Positions 43,513-53,300 of a DNA stretch of 64,000 nucleotides are shown here, in pieces (position 1 is the first letter of the stretch; every line of letters starts with the position of its first letter). The notes under the pieces are model-generated. The model had not been told where the DNA came from. It ran no database searches and worked only from the letters and a program-made list of their open reading frames with translations. A program made the translations under genes and the position numbers. The stretch is from an uncultured Opitutia bacterium (GTDB lineage Bacteria > Verrucomicrobiota > Verrucomicrobiia > Opitutales > Opitutaceae). Where the stretch lies: assembly GCA_903840415.1 (NCBI GenBank), contig CAIMFY010000104.1, positions 1-64,000 of the forward strand, read 5' to 3'.

Positions 43513-44823
43513 TCAGTTTGCTTGGGGCTTTTTCTGGTCGCTGTCGACGGGGACGCTGCGCTTGCGGTCGTCGGTCGCCGGCAGCGGCGGCGCGGCCGGT
43601 GGTGGAGTCGCCGTGGGAGCAGCGGGCGCCGCGACCGGCATGCGGATCTGGGGCAGTGAGTTTGACGCTGGCGCCGGCACCATTGGTCCAATGGGCGCGT
43701 TTTGCACCGGTATGACTCGTGTCGCTGGCGGTGCGCTCGGTGGATTCTGAACCGACACCGGCCGATTCTGCCGGTCGCCGCTGTCACTGTGGTCGCGACC
43801 GGAATCGACGCGGCGCGCGGGCGGCGGCGTAGTCGCCGGAGTCGCAGTCGTGGCGGGTGCCGGTGCGATCGCGACTCCACCTGTCCGGGCTGGATCGAGC
43901 GCACGACCGTCGTTGCGCTGAGGCTGGCCGTGCGGATCGTTGCTCCGATCGGGCCGATCGTCGCGGGTGATGGTTGGTCGCGGGGCTGTGTTGATTGGCG
44001 CGGGCCGCGTGATGTCGTCGCGCCGAGGGGCGTTCACGAGTGGTGGCCGGGTGACGTTGGACGGCGGCCGCCACGGGTGGCGGTCGGGATCGGCGACATA
44101 GCCGGGCTGGCCGGGAAAAATCGGGTGCCGCCAGTCGTGGTGGTCGCGCGAATTTCGATAGCGTTCGGCGGTCCAGATCGTGCGTTGCCGCCAATCGCAG
44201 TCGAACGCGAGCCACGGCCCGGCCGCGAACGGCGAACTGAACGAGACATACGTCATCGCGCCGTAATAATCCGGCGGTGGTGCGTAGACGACCAGCGGAT
44301 CGTAGTAGGGCACATAGAGCACGCTAGGTTGTGTGGGCACGATCATGAGCATGTCGCCGTCGGCGAGCACCTGCTGTTGCGGCGAATCCTGCAGTGTGCC
44401 GGCGGCGCGGGCTTTCGCGCGCAGTCGCTGGATCGCCTGCATGACTTCAGCGGGTTGCTGGGCAAAGGCTTCGCCGAGCTGCTTCGTCCACGCGAGATTT
44501 TCGTCCATCCACTTCACGACTTCGGCGTAGTGGACGAGGGATTTGACGCTTTCGTCCCACGAGCGGCTGGCGACGGCCGCCGGATCGCCGGCATCTTTGA
44601 GATAGCGGGCGGCGAGCACGATGTCGGCCGGCGTTGTCGCCGCCGGCAGGATGAGCGCGATCAACGCGTCGGGATAAAGCGCAATCGGTCCGACGAGTTG
44701 CTCAAGTTGAGCGGCGGTGAGCTGGCCGCCATCGGGTGGCATGGCCGGCGCAGCAGTTTCTTCCGCGGGCAAACCGCAGGCAAAAGCGAGACCGAGCAGC
44801 AGGGCGGCGAGGCGAGTTTTCAT
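43513..44823 (-). CDS. DUF3300 family exported protein
   Basis: This 436-residue protein has a signal peptide (LLLGLAFACGLPAEE) and, from about residue 33, the DUF3300 domain: LTAAQLEQLVGPIALYPDALIALILPAATTP, of which AALYPD/LIALILPA is the core, continuing to about residue 220 with VLYVPYYDPLVVYAPP. The C-terminal half is Pro/Arg/Thr-rich and low complexity (roughly residues 240-430), with no fold predicted. The family is found in bacterial envelopes, with unknown function. It is convergent to malic enzyme and 75 bases downstream of the NIPSNAP gene stop, same strand. Confidence 0.85.
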   Translation of the reverse strand: MKTRLAALLLGLAFACGLPAEETAAPAMPPDGGQLTAAQLEQLVGPIALYPDALIALILPAATTPADIVLAARYLKDAGDPAAVASRSWDESVKSLVHYAEVVKWMDENLAWTKQLGEAFAQQPAEVMQAIQRLRAKARAAGTLQDSPQQQVLADGDMLMIVPTQPSVLYVPYYDPLVVYAPPPDYYGAMTYVSFSSPFAAGPWLAFDCDWRQRTIWTAERYRNSRDHHDWRHPIFPGQPGYVADPDRHPWRPPSNVTRPPLVNAPRRDDITRPAPINTAPRPTITRDDRPDRSNDPHGQPQRNDGRALDPARTGGVAIAPAPATTATPATTPPPARRVDSGRDHSDSGDRQNRPVSVQNPPSAPPATRVIPVQNAPIGPMVPAPASNSLPQIRMPVAAPAAPTATPPPAAPPLPATDDRKRSVPVDSDQKKPQAN

Positions 44824-44898
44824 GGGGCGACCTCCAACGGAGACATGCTACTTGGAAACCCGCCGCAGGCAAGAGTGCCGCGGTATCTTGCCGTGTGT

Positions 44899-45723
44899 CT
44901 AAATTTGCGAGTAGTCCGTCGGCGTGAGGAAACGCGGCGTGTTCTTGGACGTGTTGTCCTTGTATTGCGGATCACCTGACATTGCTTTCCAGCGCGGATC
45001 GGGGCCGAATTTTGCCCAGCCCGCGAGGTGCGACGCGAGGTCCGCGCCGCTCGTGAAGTAGCGGAGGTGCGGCAGATTCGGGCCGGCGATCCCCTGACCC
45101 CAGAGCACGGGCGACATACCGAGCTCCTTCATCAGCGGTATCTCGCCGTTGTTGAACATCGCCATCTTGCTCAACGCGGCGCGCTCGCTGTGGCTCTCGT
45201 AGTCGCGCATTTCGAAGACGCGCGTCGGCACGCGGTTCTTGCAGAAGGCGGGCAGTTCCATCTGCGGCATCCCTTGGAAGGCGCGATAAAGCCAAGTGTC
45301 GATGCGGTCGAAGACCGGACTCGCCTTCGGCACGCTGAGGTAGTCGGTCCCGGCGGCCTGCACCGCGGGATCGGCGTTGAGGTCGGCGCTCACGCTCACG
45401 AACGATTCCAGCGAGGTGTGCGGGATGAGCACCCAGACCGGCGAACCGGCCAGCGGTTTCGAGGTGACAGCTTTCTTGTCGATTTCGAGTTCGGTAAACA
45501 CGCCGACGTTTTTCACGCCGCGCTGGTTGACGGCGGGGATGAATGCTTTCGCGAGGTAACTTTCGAGCGGAGCGGTGGCCGCGCCGGGTTTGAAACGGTA
45601 GGCGCGAAGCTCATAATAGTCGCGGCCGGTGGCAGATTTTTCCGCGGCGGTCAGCGGCGAGCGAGCCAACGCAGCCACGGCAGTGGCGGCAAGGGAGGTG
45701 GTGAGGAAGTCGCGACGTTTCAT
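44899..45723 (-). CDS. NIPSNAP family protein with Tat-type signal
   Basis: This 274-residue protein has a twin-arginine-like start (MKRRDFLTTSLAATAVAAL) and then two NIPSNAP-type ferredoxin-like halves: YYELRAYRFKPG in the first, and VFEMRDYESHSERAALSKMAMF in the second. NIPSNAP proteins are poorly understood; in Opitutaceae they often sit with carbohydrate genes. It follows the GntP permease gene after 12 bases on the same strand, so the two are co-transcribed and it may have a role in sugar-acid uptake or its regulation. Confidence 0.82.
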   Translation of the reverse strand: MKRRDFLTTSLAATAVAALARSPLTAAEKSATGRDYYELRAYRFKPGAATAPLESYLAKAFIPAVNQRGVKNVGVFTELEIDKKAVTSKPLAGSPVWVLIPHTSLESFVSVSADLNADPAVQAAGTDYLSVPKASPVFDRIDTWLYRAFQGMPQMELPAFCKNRVPTRVFEMRDYESHSERAALSKMAMFNNGEIPLMKELGMSPVLWGQGIAGPNLPHLRYFTSGADLASHLAGWAKFGPDPRWKAMSGDPQYKDNTSKNTPRFLTPTDYSQI

Positions 45724-45735
45724 GTTGTGGATTTT

Positions 45736-47169
45736 TTAGAACGGTAGCTGGGGCCAGAGCGTCGAAGCGATGAGCACTTCAACGAGTCCATAGACGGAAA
45801 TCAAACTGATCACGACGGACCAGCTCTTCAACATCTCGCCCTGCGTGAGCCCGCTCATGCGCGACACGATCCAGAATCCGGCATCGTTCATCCAGAGCAG
45901 ACCTTTCGAGCCGAAACCGATTGCGAGGAAAATGTAGAGCGGATGCACGCCGAAGCCCGCCGTGCCGGCGATCGACATCATCACCCCCGCACCGGCGATC
46001 GTCGCGACGGTTGCCGAGCCCTGCGCGCCGCGGATGATGATGGTGACGAGCCACGCGAGGAACACGTAGTTGAGCGGATGGTCGCCGGCGAGAGTGCGCA
46101 CTTGGTCACCGATGCCGGCGGCTTGGATCATGCCGCCGAACGCGCCGCCCGCGGACACGATGAGAATCATCACACCGGCCATCTCGATCGGTTTGCCGAG
46201 TCGCGCGCCGACATTTTTCCACGCGATGTTTTTCTGCCGCGCATTCACCGCCAGTGCGATGAGGGCGCCGAGCAGGAGCGCGACATTCTTGTTGCCGAGA
46301 AATTGGATCACTTGGACAAATGCGGTCGGCACGCTGGCGCGTGTCGCCGCGTTGGCGTGTTTCAGAATCGCATCGAGCGTGGCCGCCGCCGCGATGAGAA
46401 TCAGCGGAAGCACGACCGGAGCGATCGAGGGGAGAAAGCCCGGCAACTCCGACTCCGGCTTCGCGGCCTGCGCCGTGAGCGCCTCGGCGGTTTCGCCTTC
46501 GAGCGGGCGCGGCGGCGCCTGCATCCGGCGATTGATCCAGCGCGCCGTGGCCAATCCGGCGAGCGCCGGCAAGAGGCCGAACGCGATGCCGGTGAGAATC
46601 GCGTGGCCCATCGTGATACCGAGTTTGTCGGCGACAAACATCGGGCCCGGCGCAGGCGGCACGATGCCGTTGGTGACGACCACGCCCGCGCCCATCGCAC
46701 AAACATAAAGAATGTAGTCCTTGCCCGTCCGCCGAGCGAGCGAGCGAGCGAGCGGAAGCATCAGCATGAACACCGTGTCGGCAAACACCGGCGCCGCCAG
46801 CACGAAGCCGGTAAGGCACAACGCGAGCGCGGCGCGGCCCTCGCCGAGCACCGCAATCATGCGCCGCACGATTTTGTCCGCTGCGCCGCTTTCCATCAGC
46901 GACGTCCCGATCACCGCGGCGAGCGCGATGGCGAAGCCAAGTTTGCCGGCGGTCGTTCCGAACTCCGCCATCACCGATTCGATCGCTTTCACGAAGCGGC
47001 CCTCGCCAGTTTGTCCTGTGGCGGTGAGCAGGCTCACGACAGTGGCGGCGAGAATAAGCGCGAAGAATGCGTGCAGTCGCAGCACGGCAATCACGAACAC
47101 GATGAACAAAATGCTGAACGCGACGATGCCGAGCGGGCCGCCGATAAAAGCGAGGGGCAGGGGAAGCAT
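45736..47169 (-). CDS. GntP-family gluconate/sugar-acid:H+ symporter
   Basis: This is a 477-residue integral membrane protein with about 12-14 hydrophobic spans and family blocks such as VMAEFGTTAGKLGFAIALAAVIG, GPMFVADKLGITMGHAILTG and QGSATVATIAGAG. GntP proteins import gluconate and related hexonates or hexarates. Its divergence from the glucarate catabolic operon at 47341 (171-base shared region) and coupling to NIPSNAP make D-glucarate or galactarate a likely cargo, by inference. A short tetranucleotide repeat in its coding sequence (46733-46754) is described separately. Confidence 0.88.
   Translation of the reverse strand: MLPLPLAFIGGPLGIVAFSILFIVFVIAVLRLHAFFALILAATVVSLLTATGQTGEGRFVKAIESVMAEFGTTAGKLGFAIALAAVIGTSLMESGAADKIVRRMIAVLGEGRAALALCLTGFVLAAPVFADTVFMLMLPLARSLARRTGKDYILYVCAMGAGVVVTNGIVPPAPGPMFVADKLGITMGHAILTGIAFGLLPALAGLATARWINRRMQAPPRPLEGETAEALTAQAAKPESELPGFLPSIAPVVLPLILIAAAATLDAILKHANAATRASVPTAFVQVIQFLGNKNVALLLGALIALAVNARQKNIAWKNVGARLGKPIEMAGVMILIVSAGGAFGGMIQAAGIGDQVRTLAGDHPLNYVFLAWLVTIIIRGAQGSATVATIAGAGVMMSIAGTAGFGVHPLYIFLAIGFGSKGLLWMNDAGFWIVSRMSGLTQGEMLKSWSVVISLISVYGLVEVLIASTLWPQLPF
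46733..46754. repeat. (CGAG)5 tetranucleotide repeat inside the GntP-type permease gene
   Basis: Five CGAG units and a partial sixth occur inside the coding sequence; the reading frame encodes LARSLARR. A change of one unit by slippage would shift the frame. The tract is short, so switching may be rare. Confidence 0.7.
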
Positions 47170-47340
47170 GAGGTTGCCCGCGAGTCGCTACCGGATGCGC
47201 GCTGGAACGCAACCGCGGATCGCGTCAATGCACCCAGCTTGCGCAATGAGAAAAGCCAATCGCGACTCGATTTTATTCGCGCGCATCCGATCGACGCTTT
47301 TGCATCGCGAGCGGTTATCGTTCATCCCTTTTCTCCCCTT

Positions 47341-48216
47341 ATGTCTGCTCCGCTCACAATCGCATTCATCGGCACCGGCGTCATGGGCCGCAGCATGGCC
47401 GGCCACATCCAAAAAGCGGGTCACACGCTGCACGTCCACAATCGCACCAAAGAAAAAGCCGCCGCGCTCCTTGAGGCTGGCGCCACGTGGCACGACTCCG
47501 CTGGCAGCGCAGCCGCACCCGCCGATGTCGTAATCACGATGCTCGGGTTTCCGACCGATGTGGAGACGAGTTACCTCGGTGCCGGCGGCATCGTCGAGCG
47601 CGCCAAGCCCGGTGCGTTGCTGATCGACATGACGACGTCGAGCCCGGTGCTCGCGCGAAAAATTGCCGACGCCGCTGCGAAACGCGGCCTCGCTTCGCTC
47701 GATGCGCCTGTGTCCGGTGGCGATCTCGGGGCGAAGGAAGCGCGGCTCGTGATTATGGTCGGCGGCGATGTCGCGGCGTTCGCCCGCGCGAAACCGTTGT
47801 TCGAAATCATGGGCAAGAACATCGCGCTGCTCGGCGCGGCGGGCGCGGGACAATATTGCAAGATGGCCAACCAGATCGCTGTCGCCGTCGGCATGGTCTC
47901 GTGGTGCGAAGCGCTCGCCTACGCGAAGAAAGCCGGCCTCGATCCGGCGGCGGTTCACGCCAGCATCAGCGGCGGCGCCGCCGGGGGTTGGGCGATGACG
48001 AACCTCGCGCCCCGCGCCCTCGGCGAGAACTACGCGCCGGGTTTTTACGTGAAGCACATTTTGAAGGACATGCGCATCGCCCTCGAAAGCGCCGCCGAAA
48101 TGAAACTCGATCTGCCCGGCCTCGCCTGCGCGAAGAAACTCTACGACGAGGTCGCCGCGCGCGGCTGGGAAGACTGCGGCACGCAGGCACTCTATCGACT
48201 CTATACCTCACTATGA
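47341..48216 (+). CDS. garR: tartronate semialdehyde reductase / 3-hydroxyisobutyrate dehydrogenase family
   Basis: This 291-residue beta-hydroxyacid dehydrogenase has an N-terminal Rossmann fold with GTGVMG (11-16), the family block DAPVSGGDLGAKEARL (121-136), and the catalytic Lys K174 in GAGQYCKMANQ. It most likely reduces tartronate semialdehyde to glycerate: the next two genes encode an HpaI-type aldolase and glucarate dehydratase, the other steps of glucarate catabolism. The stop overlaps the next ATG by four bases (ATGA). The divergent GntP gene shares its upstream region. Related enzymes act on 3-hydroxyisobutyrate; the context argues against that. Confidence 0.88.
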   Translation: MSAPLTIAFIGTGVMGRSMAGHIQKAGHTLHVHNRTKEKAAALLEAGATWHDSAGSAAAPADVVITMLGFPTDVETSYLGAGGIVERAKPGALLIDMTTSSPVLARKIADAAAKRGLASLDAPVSGGDLGAKEARLVIMVGGDVAAFARAKPLFEIMGKNIALLGAAGAGQYCKMANQIAVAVGMVSWCEALAYAKKAGLDPAAVHASISGGAAGGWAMTNLAPRALGENYAPGFYVKHILKDMRIALESAAEMKLDLPGLACAKKLYDEVAARGWEDCGTQALYRLYTSL

Positions 48217-48980
48217 AAATATCCCCCGATTTCCGTAAACGCGTGCTCGCCCGCGAGTGGCTCGTCGGCACGTTTCTCAATCTCGGCTCGCCCATCACAG
48301 TCGAGATCGCCGGGCTCGCCGGCTTCGACTGGCTGCTCATCGACCACGAGCACGGCCCGGGCGGTGAAGACACGTTGCTGCACCAACTGCACGCCGCGTC
48401 CGGCACGCCGGCGTTTCCCGTCGTGCGGATCGCGGCGAACGAGACGCCGCGCTTCAAGCGCGCCCTCGACATGGGCGCCTCCGGCGTGATGGCGCCCTAC
48501 GTGAGCACCGCCGCCGAGGCGCGTGCGGCCGTCGCTGCGGTGCGTTATCCGCCGCATGGCGTTCGTGGCGTGGCGAAGTTCAATCGCGGCGCCGGCTTCG
48601 GTGGTGACTTCGAGGAATACTATCTGCACGGCCACGAGCGTTTGCTGACCGTCGTCCAAATCGAGACCACCGAGGCGGTGAACAACATCGACGAGATCGC
48701 CGCGGTCGACGGTGCCGACGTGCTTTTCGTCGGGCCCACTGACTTGAGCTACAACATGGGCATTCGCGATCAGCTTGAGAGCGAACCATTCACAGCGGCG
48801 TTGAAGAAAGTTAGTGCAGCCGCGAAGAAGCACGGCAAGGCCGCTGGTATCCTCGTGCATAACGACAAGCTTGTCCCGAAAGTCCGCGATCTCGGCTACA
48901 CGTTTGTCGCGCTGGGCAGCGACGGCGGCGGCGTGCGCACCGCACTGCTCGGGTTCGCGGCGGCGCTCAAAGCGAAGTAA
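48213..48980 (+). CDS. garL: HpcH/HpaI-type aldolase (2-dehydro-3-deoxyglucarate aldolase)
   Basis: This 255-residue class-II aldolase cleaves 5-keto-4-deoxy-D-glucarate to pyruvate and tartronate semialdehyde. The catalytic His block is IDHEHGP (H47), metal ligands are the Glu in VVQIETTEAV and the Asp in FVGPTDLS, and the substrate loop is RGVAKFNRGAGFG. Overlap of the start with the garR stop shows translational coupling. Its product is the substrate of the upstream garR reductase and its own substrate comes from the glucarate dehydratase downstream. Other members handle hydroxyphenylacetate products; the neighbours here favour glucarate. Confidence 0.88.
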   Translation: MKISPDFRKRVLAREWLVGTFLNLGSPITVEIAGLAGFDWLLIDHEHGPGGEDTLLHQLHAASGTPAFPVVRIAANETPRFKRALDMGASGVMAPYVSTAAEARAAVAAVRYPPHGVRGVAKFNRGAGFGGDFEEYYLHGHERLLTVVQIETTEAVNNIDEIAAVDGADVLFVGPTDLSYNMGIRDQLESEPFTAALKKVSAAAKKHGKAAGILVHNDKLVPKVRDLGYTFVALGSDGGGVRTALLGFAAALKAK

Positions 48981-48986
48981 TTTTCC

Positions 48987-50279
48987 ATGCGGATCGTCGC
49001 GATGCACGTCACGCCGATCGTGCTCGGCGATCCGCCGTTGCTGAACGCGGCCGGGCTGCACGCGCCGTGGTGCCTGCGCACCGTCGTCGAACTCATCGCC
49101 GACAACGGTCTCACCGGCCTCGCCGAGGTGCCGGGTAGCGCGGCGATCAACGCGAAGCTTGATGCCGCACGCGCCATCGCCGTCGGCCGCGATCCGCTCA
49201 ACTGGCATCCGCTTCGTGCGGCGTTGCGCGCTCACTTTGGCACCGAGGCCGCGGCGTCGCGCGGCGACAAACCGTGGGATCAGCGCGCGCTCGTGCAGGT
49301 CGAAAGCGCACTCGACGTCGCCTGCCTCGATCTTGCGGGCAAACATTTCGGCGTGCCGGTCGCCACGCTGCTCGGCGGCATCGTGCGCGAACGCGTGCCG
49401 TATTCCGCCTACCTCTTCTACAAATACGAGGGCGCCGGCGGCGATCTCGCTTTCGGCACCAATCCGCAGGCGACGGGGTGGGACGCTGGCCGCCAAGCCG
49501 CCGCACTCGATCCAGACGGCATCGTCGCGCAGGCGCGTGCGATGATCGCGGAGTTCGGTTTTGAATCGATCAAGTTGAAAGGCGGCTGCTTCCCGCCCGA
49601 TCAGGAAGTCGCCGCGATCAAGGCGCTGCGGAAGGCGTTTCCCGGCTACCCGCTGCGCCTCGATCCCAATGCACTTTGGACTGTCGAGACCTCGATCAAA
49701 TGGGGTCGCGAACTCGAAGGCGTGCTCGAATACCTCGAGGACCCGTGCCGCACGCAAGCGGGAATGGCGGCGGTGCGGCAGGCGTTGAAGACACCGCTCG
49801 CGACGAACATGTGCACGACCTCGTTTGACGATTTGCCGGGCAGCGTGCGCACCGACTCCGAGGACATCATCCTCACCGACCATCATTTTTGGGGCGGGCT
49901 GCACGCGTCGATGGAACTCGCGGCGCACTGCCGGGTGTTTGGCCGCGGCGTATCGATGCACTCCAACAACCACGGTGGCATTTCGCTCATCGCGATGACT
50001 CACCTCGGCGCCGCGATGCCGAACCTCACCTACGCGCTCGACACGCACTACCCGTGGCAATGGGAGGAGATTATTGTCGGTGGTCGCGTGAAATTTGAAA
50101 ACGGCTGCGTCGTGCTGCCGAAAGGCCCGGGCCTCGGCGTCGAACTCGACCGCACGGCGCTCGCGAAAGCGCACGCGAATTTCCTGCGCGCCGGCCTCAC
50201 CGAGCGCAACGACGAGATCGAAATGCAGAAGAAGATTCCGGGCTGGAAATTCGCGCAAACGCGGTGGCAGGGCGCGTGA
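48987..50279 (+). CDS. gudD: D-glucarate dehydratase (enolase superfamily)
   Basis: This 430-residue protein catalyses D-glucarate dehydration to 5-keto-4-deoxy-D-glucarate. Enolase-superfamily features are the KxK base motif K196/K198 (IKLKGG), metal ligands D226 (RLDPN), E251 (LEDPCRTQ) and N274, D298 in LTDHHFWGG, and the His region MHSNNHGGIS. These match glucarate dehydratase rather than mandelate racemase. It starts 6 bases after the aldolase stop and completes a garR-garL-gudD set. It is the third gene of a plus-strand operon that can make pyruvate and glycerate from D-glucarate. It is followed by a REP-like repeat. Confidence 0.9.
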   Translation: MRIVAMHVTPIVLGDPPLLNAAGLHAPWCLRTVVELIADNGLTGLAEVPGSAAINAKLDAARAIAVGRDPLNWHPLRAALRAHFGTEAAASRGDKPWDQRALVQVESALDVACLDLAGKHFGVPVATLLGGIVRERVPYSAYLFYKYEGAGGDLAFGTNPQATGWDAGRQAAALDPDGIVAQARAMIAEFGFESIKLKGGCFPPDQEVAAIKALRKAFPGYPLRLDPNALWTVETSIKWGRELEGVLEYLEDPCRTQAGMAAVRQALKTPLATNMCTTSFDDLPGSVRTDSEDIILTDHHFWGGLHASMELAAHCRVFGRGVSMHSNNHGGISLIAMTHLGAAMPNLTYALDTHYPWQWEEIIVGGRVKFENGCVVLPKGPGLGVELDRTALAKAHANFLRAGLTERNDEIEMQKKIPGWKFAQTRWQGA

Positions 50280-50284
50280 TTTTC

Positions 50285-50354
50285 AACCGCTGATGACACG
50301 ATAGACACGGATTCAGAAATGATACATCCGTGTTCATCCGTGAAATCCGTGGTT
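50285..50354. repeat. REP-like imperfect inverted repeat overlapping the start of the next gene
   Basis: Left arm 50285-50312 (AACCGCTGATGACACGATAG, then ACACGGAT) is the approximate reverse complement of the right arm 50326-50354 (ATCCGTGTTCATCCGTGAAA, then TCCGTGGTT), around a 13-base loop. Its wording (CCGTGTTCATCCGTG) resembles the dispersed repeat seen in intergenic regions of Verrucomicrobia and relatives. The ATG at 50319 and its first 12 codons lie in it. Confidence 0.65.
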
Positions 50355-53300
50355 AAGTTTGGCTGGTTTATCCTGCTGAGTGCGCTGGCAAGTTTTGCCC
50401 AGACGCCTGGCGCCCAGAAGATATTCCCAAATCTTGAGACCAATATCGATCGTCCATTGCGCTACCGGCCAGAAGGCGTCGACTTCGTGATCGAGAACGG
50501 CGCGGAAACGTTCAACCGTCCGCTCTATGGCGGTAACACGGCGTTTCGCGTCGATGGCGGCGACAAGCCGGAGTTCGTTCTGTATTTGCCGGGACGTGGT
50601 GGAAATTTGCGCCTCGGCCTGCGCACGGCGAAGGGCGCGAAGTGGCTGCACGACGCCGCGAAGATTGAAACACGCTACCGGCCGGGCGAACTGCTTTATG
50701 CGATCTGCGACCCGCTGCTCGGCGAACATGGCGTGCTGCGCGTGGTGGCTGTGGCGCTGCACCAGACGGAGGGGCTCATCGTGCGGGCCGAGGCGGAAAA
50801 TATTTCCGCAGGCGTCGAACTCATCTGGGCCTTCGGCGGCGTGAACGGCCAACGCGGATCGCGCGATGGCGACATCGGCACCGAGCGTGTGCCGATCAGC
50901 GAATGGTTTCAGCTTCAGCCGGGATTCTGTCGTGACAACGCGATCGAAGTCGGCGCGGGCGGATTTACGTTGCGCACGAAGGTGGCGACAATTGTCGGGG
51001 TGGCGCCGTCGGGCGCGCAGCACCGTGTCGGCGATGCCACGCAATGGGGCGATCCGGCAGCGCTGCTGGCTGCGGAAAATGTGGCGGCGCCGCGAGAGCC
51101 CGTAGTAATCGGCCGCGCACCGCTGACGAACGGCCAGCCGCTGCTGATCTCCCTGCAACGCGTCGCGGCGGGCGCCACGATGAGCGAGGACCTCGGCACC
51201 TATCGCGAAGTGGGCGCGCCACCGGTGGCGGCGAAGAATCTGCTCGCGCCGGCTTATGCGGCGGCGGAGTTGCCGGCACGTTTTGCGGAGGCTGAGAAGC
51301 ATTTTGCGGAACTGCGGTCGCGCGTGACAGTGGAGACGCCGGATGCGTTTCTCAACGCGGCTGTCGGCGCGCTCAACGTCGCCGCCGATGCCGTCTGGGA
51401 TGAGCCGCAGGGCGACATCATGCACGGCGCCATTGCATGGCGCACGCGGTTGCTCGGCTGGCGCGGGCCTTATTCGCTCGACACGCTCGGCTGGCACGAC
51501 CGGGCGCGTCAGCATTTCGAGTATTGGGCGGGCCGTCAGAATACTGGCCCGATTCCCGAAAAAATTCCACCAGCGAACGAAAAGGACAACCTCGCGCGCA
51601 ACGAGGCCGGCCTGCATTCGAACGGCGACCTGTCGAACTCGCACTACGACATGAACCTCGTCGCGATCGACGCGCTGTTCCGGCACCTGCGTTGGACCGG
51701 CGATCTGGCGTTTGCGAAAAAAATGTGGCCCGTGATCGAACGGCATCTCGCGTGGGAGCGGCGGTTGTTCCGACGGGAATTCGGATCGGACAAGCTGCCG
51801 CTCTACGAGGCCTACGCAGCGACTTGGGCGAGTGACGACCTGCAATACAGCGGCGGCGGGACGATGCACGCGTCGGCCTACAATTATTTTCATAACGTCG
51901 AGGCGGCGCGGCTCGCGCGACTGCTGGGCGCAGATCCGAAGCCATATCAGCAAGAGGCGCGGCTGCTGGAGCGCGGGATGCGGGAATTACTGTGGTTGGG
52001 GCAGGAGGCGATGGTCGATCCACCGACGGACAGCCTGAAGGCATTGAGCAAGTTTCAGCCCCAGCCTGAAAGCGGTTGGTTTGCGGAATCCAAGGACTGG
52101 CTCGGTGCGGAACGTGTGCATCCGAGCGCGGCGCTGTGGACGTTTTATCACACGATGGATTCCGAGGTGCCGACGCCGCGAGAGGCGTGGCTGATGACGC
52201 AGCAGGTCGACACGCAGATTCCGCATCTGCCGGTGCGCGGACCGGGTGTGCCGGTGGGACTTTACACCTTGGCCGAGAGCAACTGGATGCCCTACGACTG
52301 GTCGATCAACAACGTTGTGATGGGCGAAGCTGTTCACGCGGCGCTTGGCTTTTGGCAGGCGGGGCGTGCGGATGACGCGTGGCGGATCGCGAAAGGTTCG
52401 CTGCTGGCGGCGATGTTCATGGGCATTTCTCCCGGCAACGTGGGCTCGATGAGTTACCTGGATGTCTATCGGCGCGAATCGCAGCGGGATTTTGCCGACG
52501 GCTCGGGCGTGTTGTCGCGAGCGATCGTAGAGGGATTGTTCGGCCTGCGGCCGGATGCGCTGGCGGGCGAACTGCGCTTCGAGCCTGGCTGGCCGGCAGA
52601 GTGGGAGCACGCGGTGCTACGGCATCCGGATTTCACGGTGAGTCTCAAACGCGACGGAGAAACGGACTCGTATGTAGTCGAACAAAGATTTTCAAAACCG
52701 CAGATGCTGCGACTTCGGCTTGTGGTCCGACGCGATCAAATTGCGGCAGTGACGGTCGATGGCGTGGCGGGACCATGGCACGTGATCGAGAATACTGTAG
52801 GGGCACCACGGATCGATGTGCTCGCACCGGCGGCGGGGCGGCATGAGATCGCAGTGCGCTGGGCGGGCGAGAGTATTCGTCCGAGGGGCGAATTGAAGTT
52901 CACCCGAGTCCAGCAGGGCCAGATGCGGTGGTGGGCGGGACCGTCTGCGGCCACGAAGGTGGTGCAGATCCAGAATGCGCAATTCGTGGGCGAGCCTTCC
53001 GGGTTCACGCCGGTGGATCTGACGTCGAGCTTCAACGATCGGGTGACGCAGATTTTCAAGAACGAGTATCGGTCGCCGCGGTCGCCGTTCGTGTCGCTCG
53101 CGCTACCCAAGCAAGGGATCGGAGGCTGGGCGGGCGGAGTGAATGCGGCCGCAGAAATTGACGATAGCGGACTGCGCGCGGTGGCGGCGAAGAACGGTGG
53201 GAAAATTGTTTTACCGATGGGCGAACCGCTGGCGACGCCGGGCGCGGCGAACGTGAAGAATGTTTTGTTCGTTTCGCAATGGGACAACTACCCACGGGAG

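Noticed and set aside
45943-47340. Plus-strand ORF extending the garR frame upstream by about 460 codons
   Set aside because: It overlaps the GntP permease on the other strand and its composition is very Arg/His-rich. The ATG at 47341 begins the Rossmann fold.
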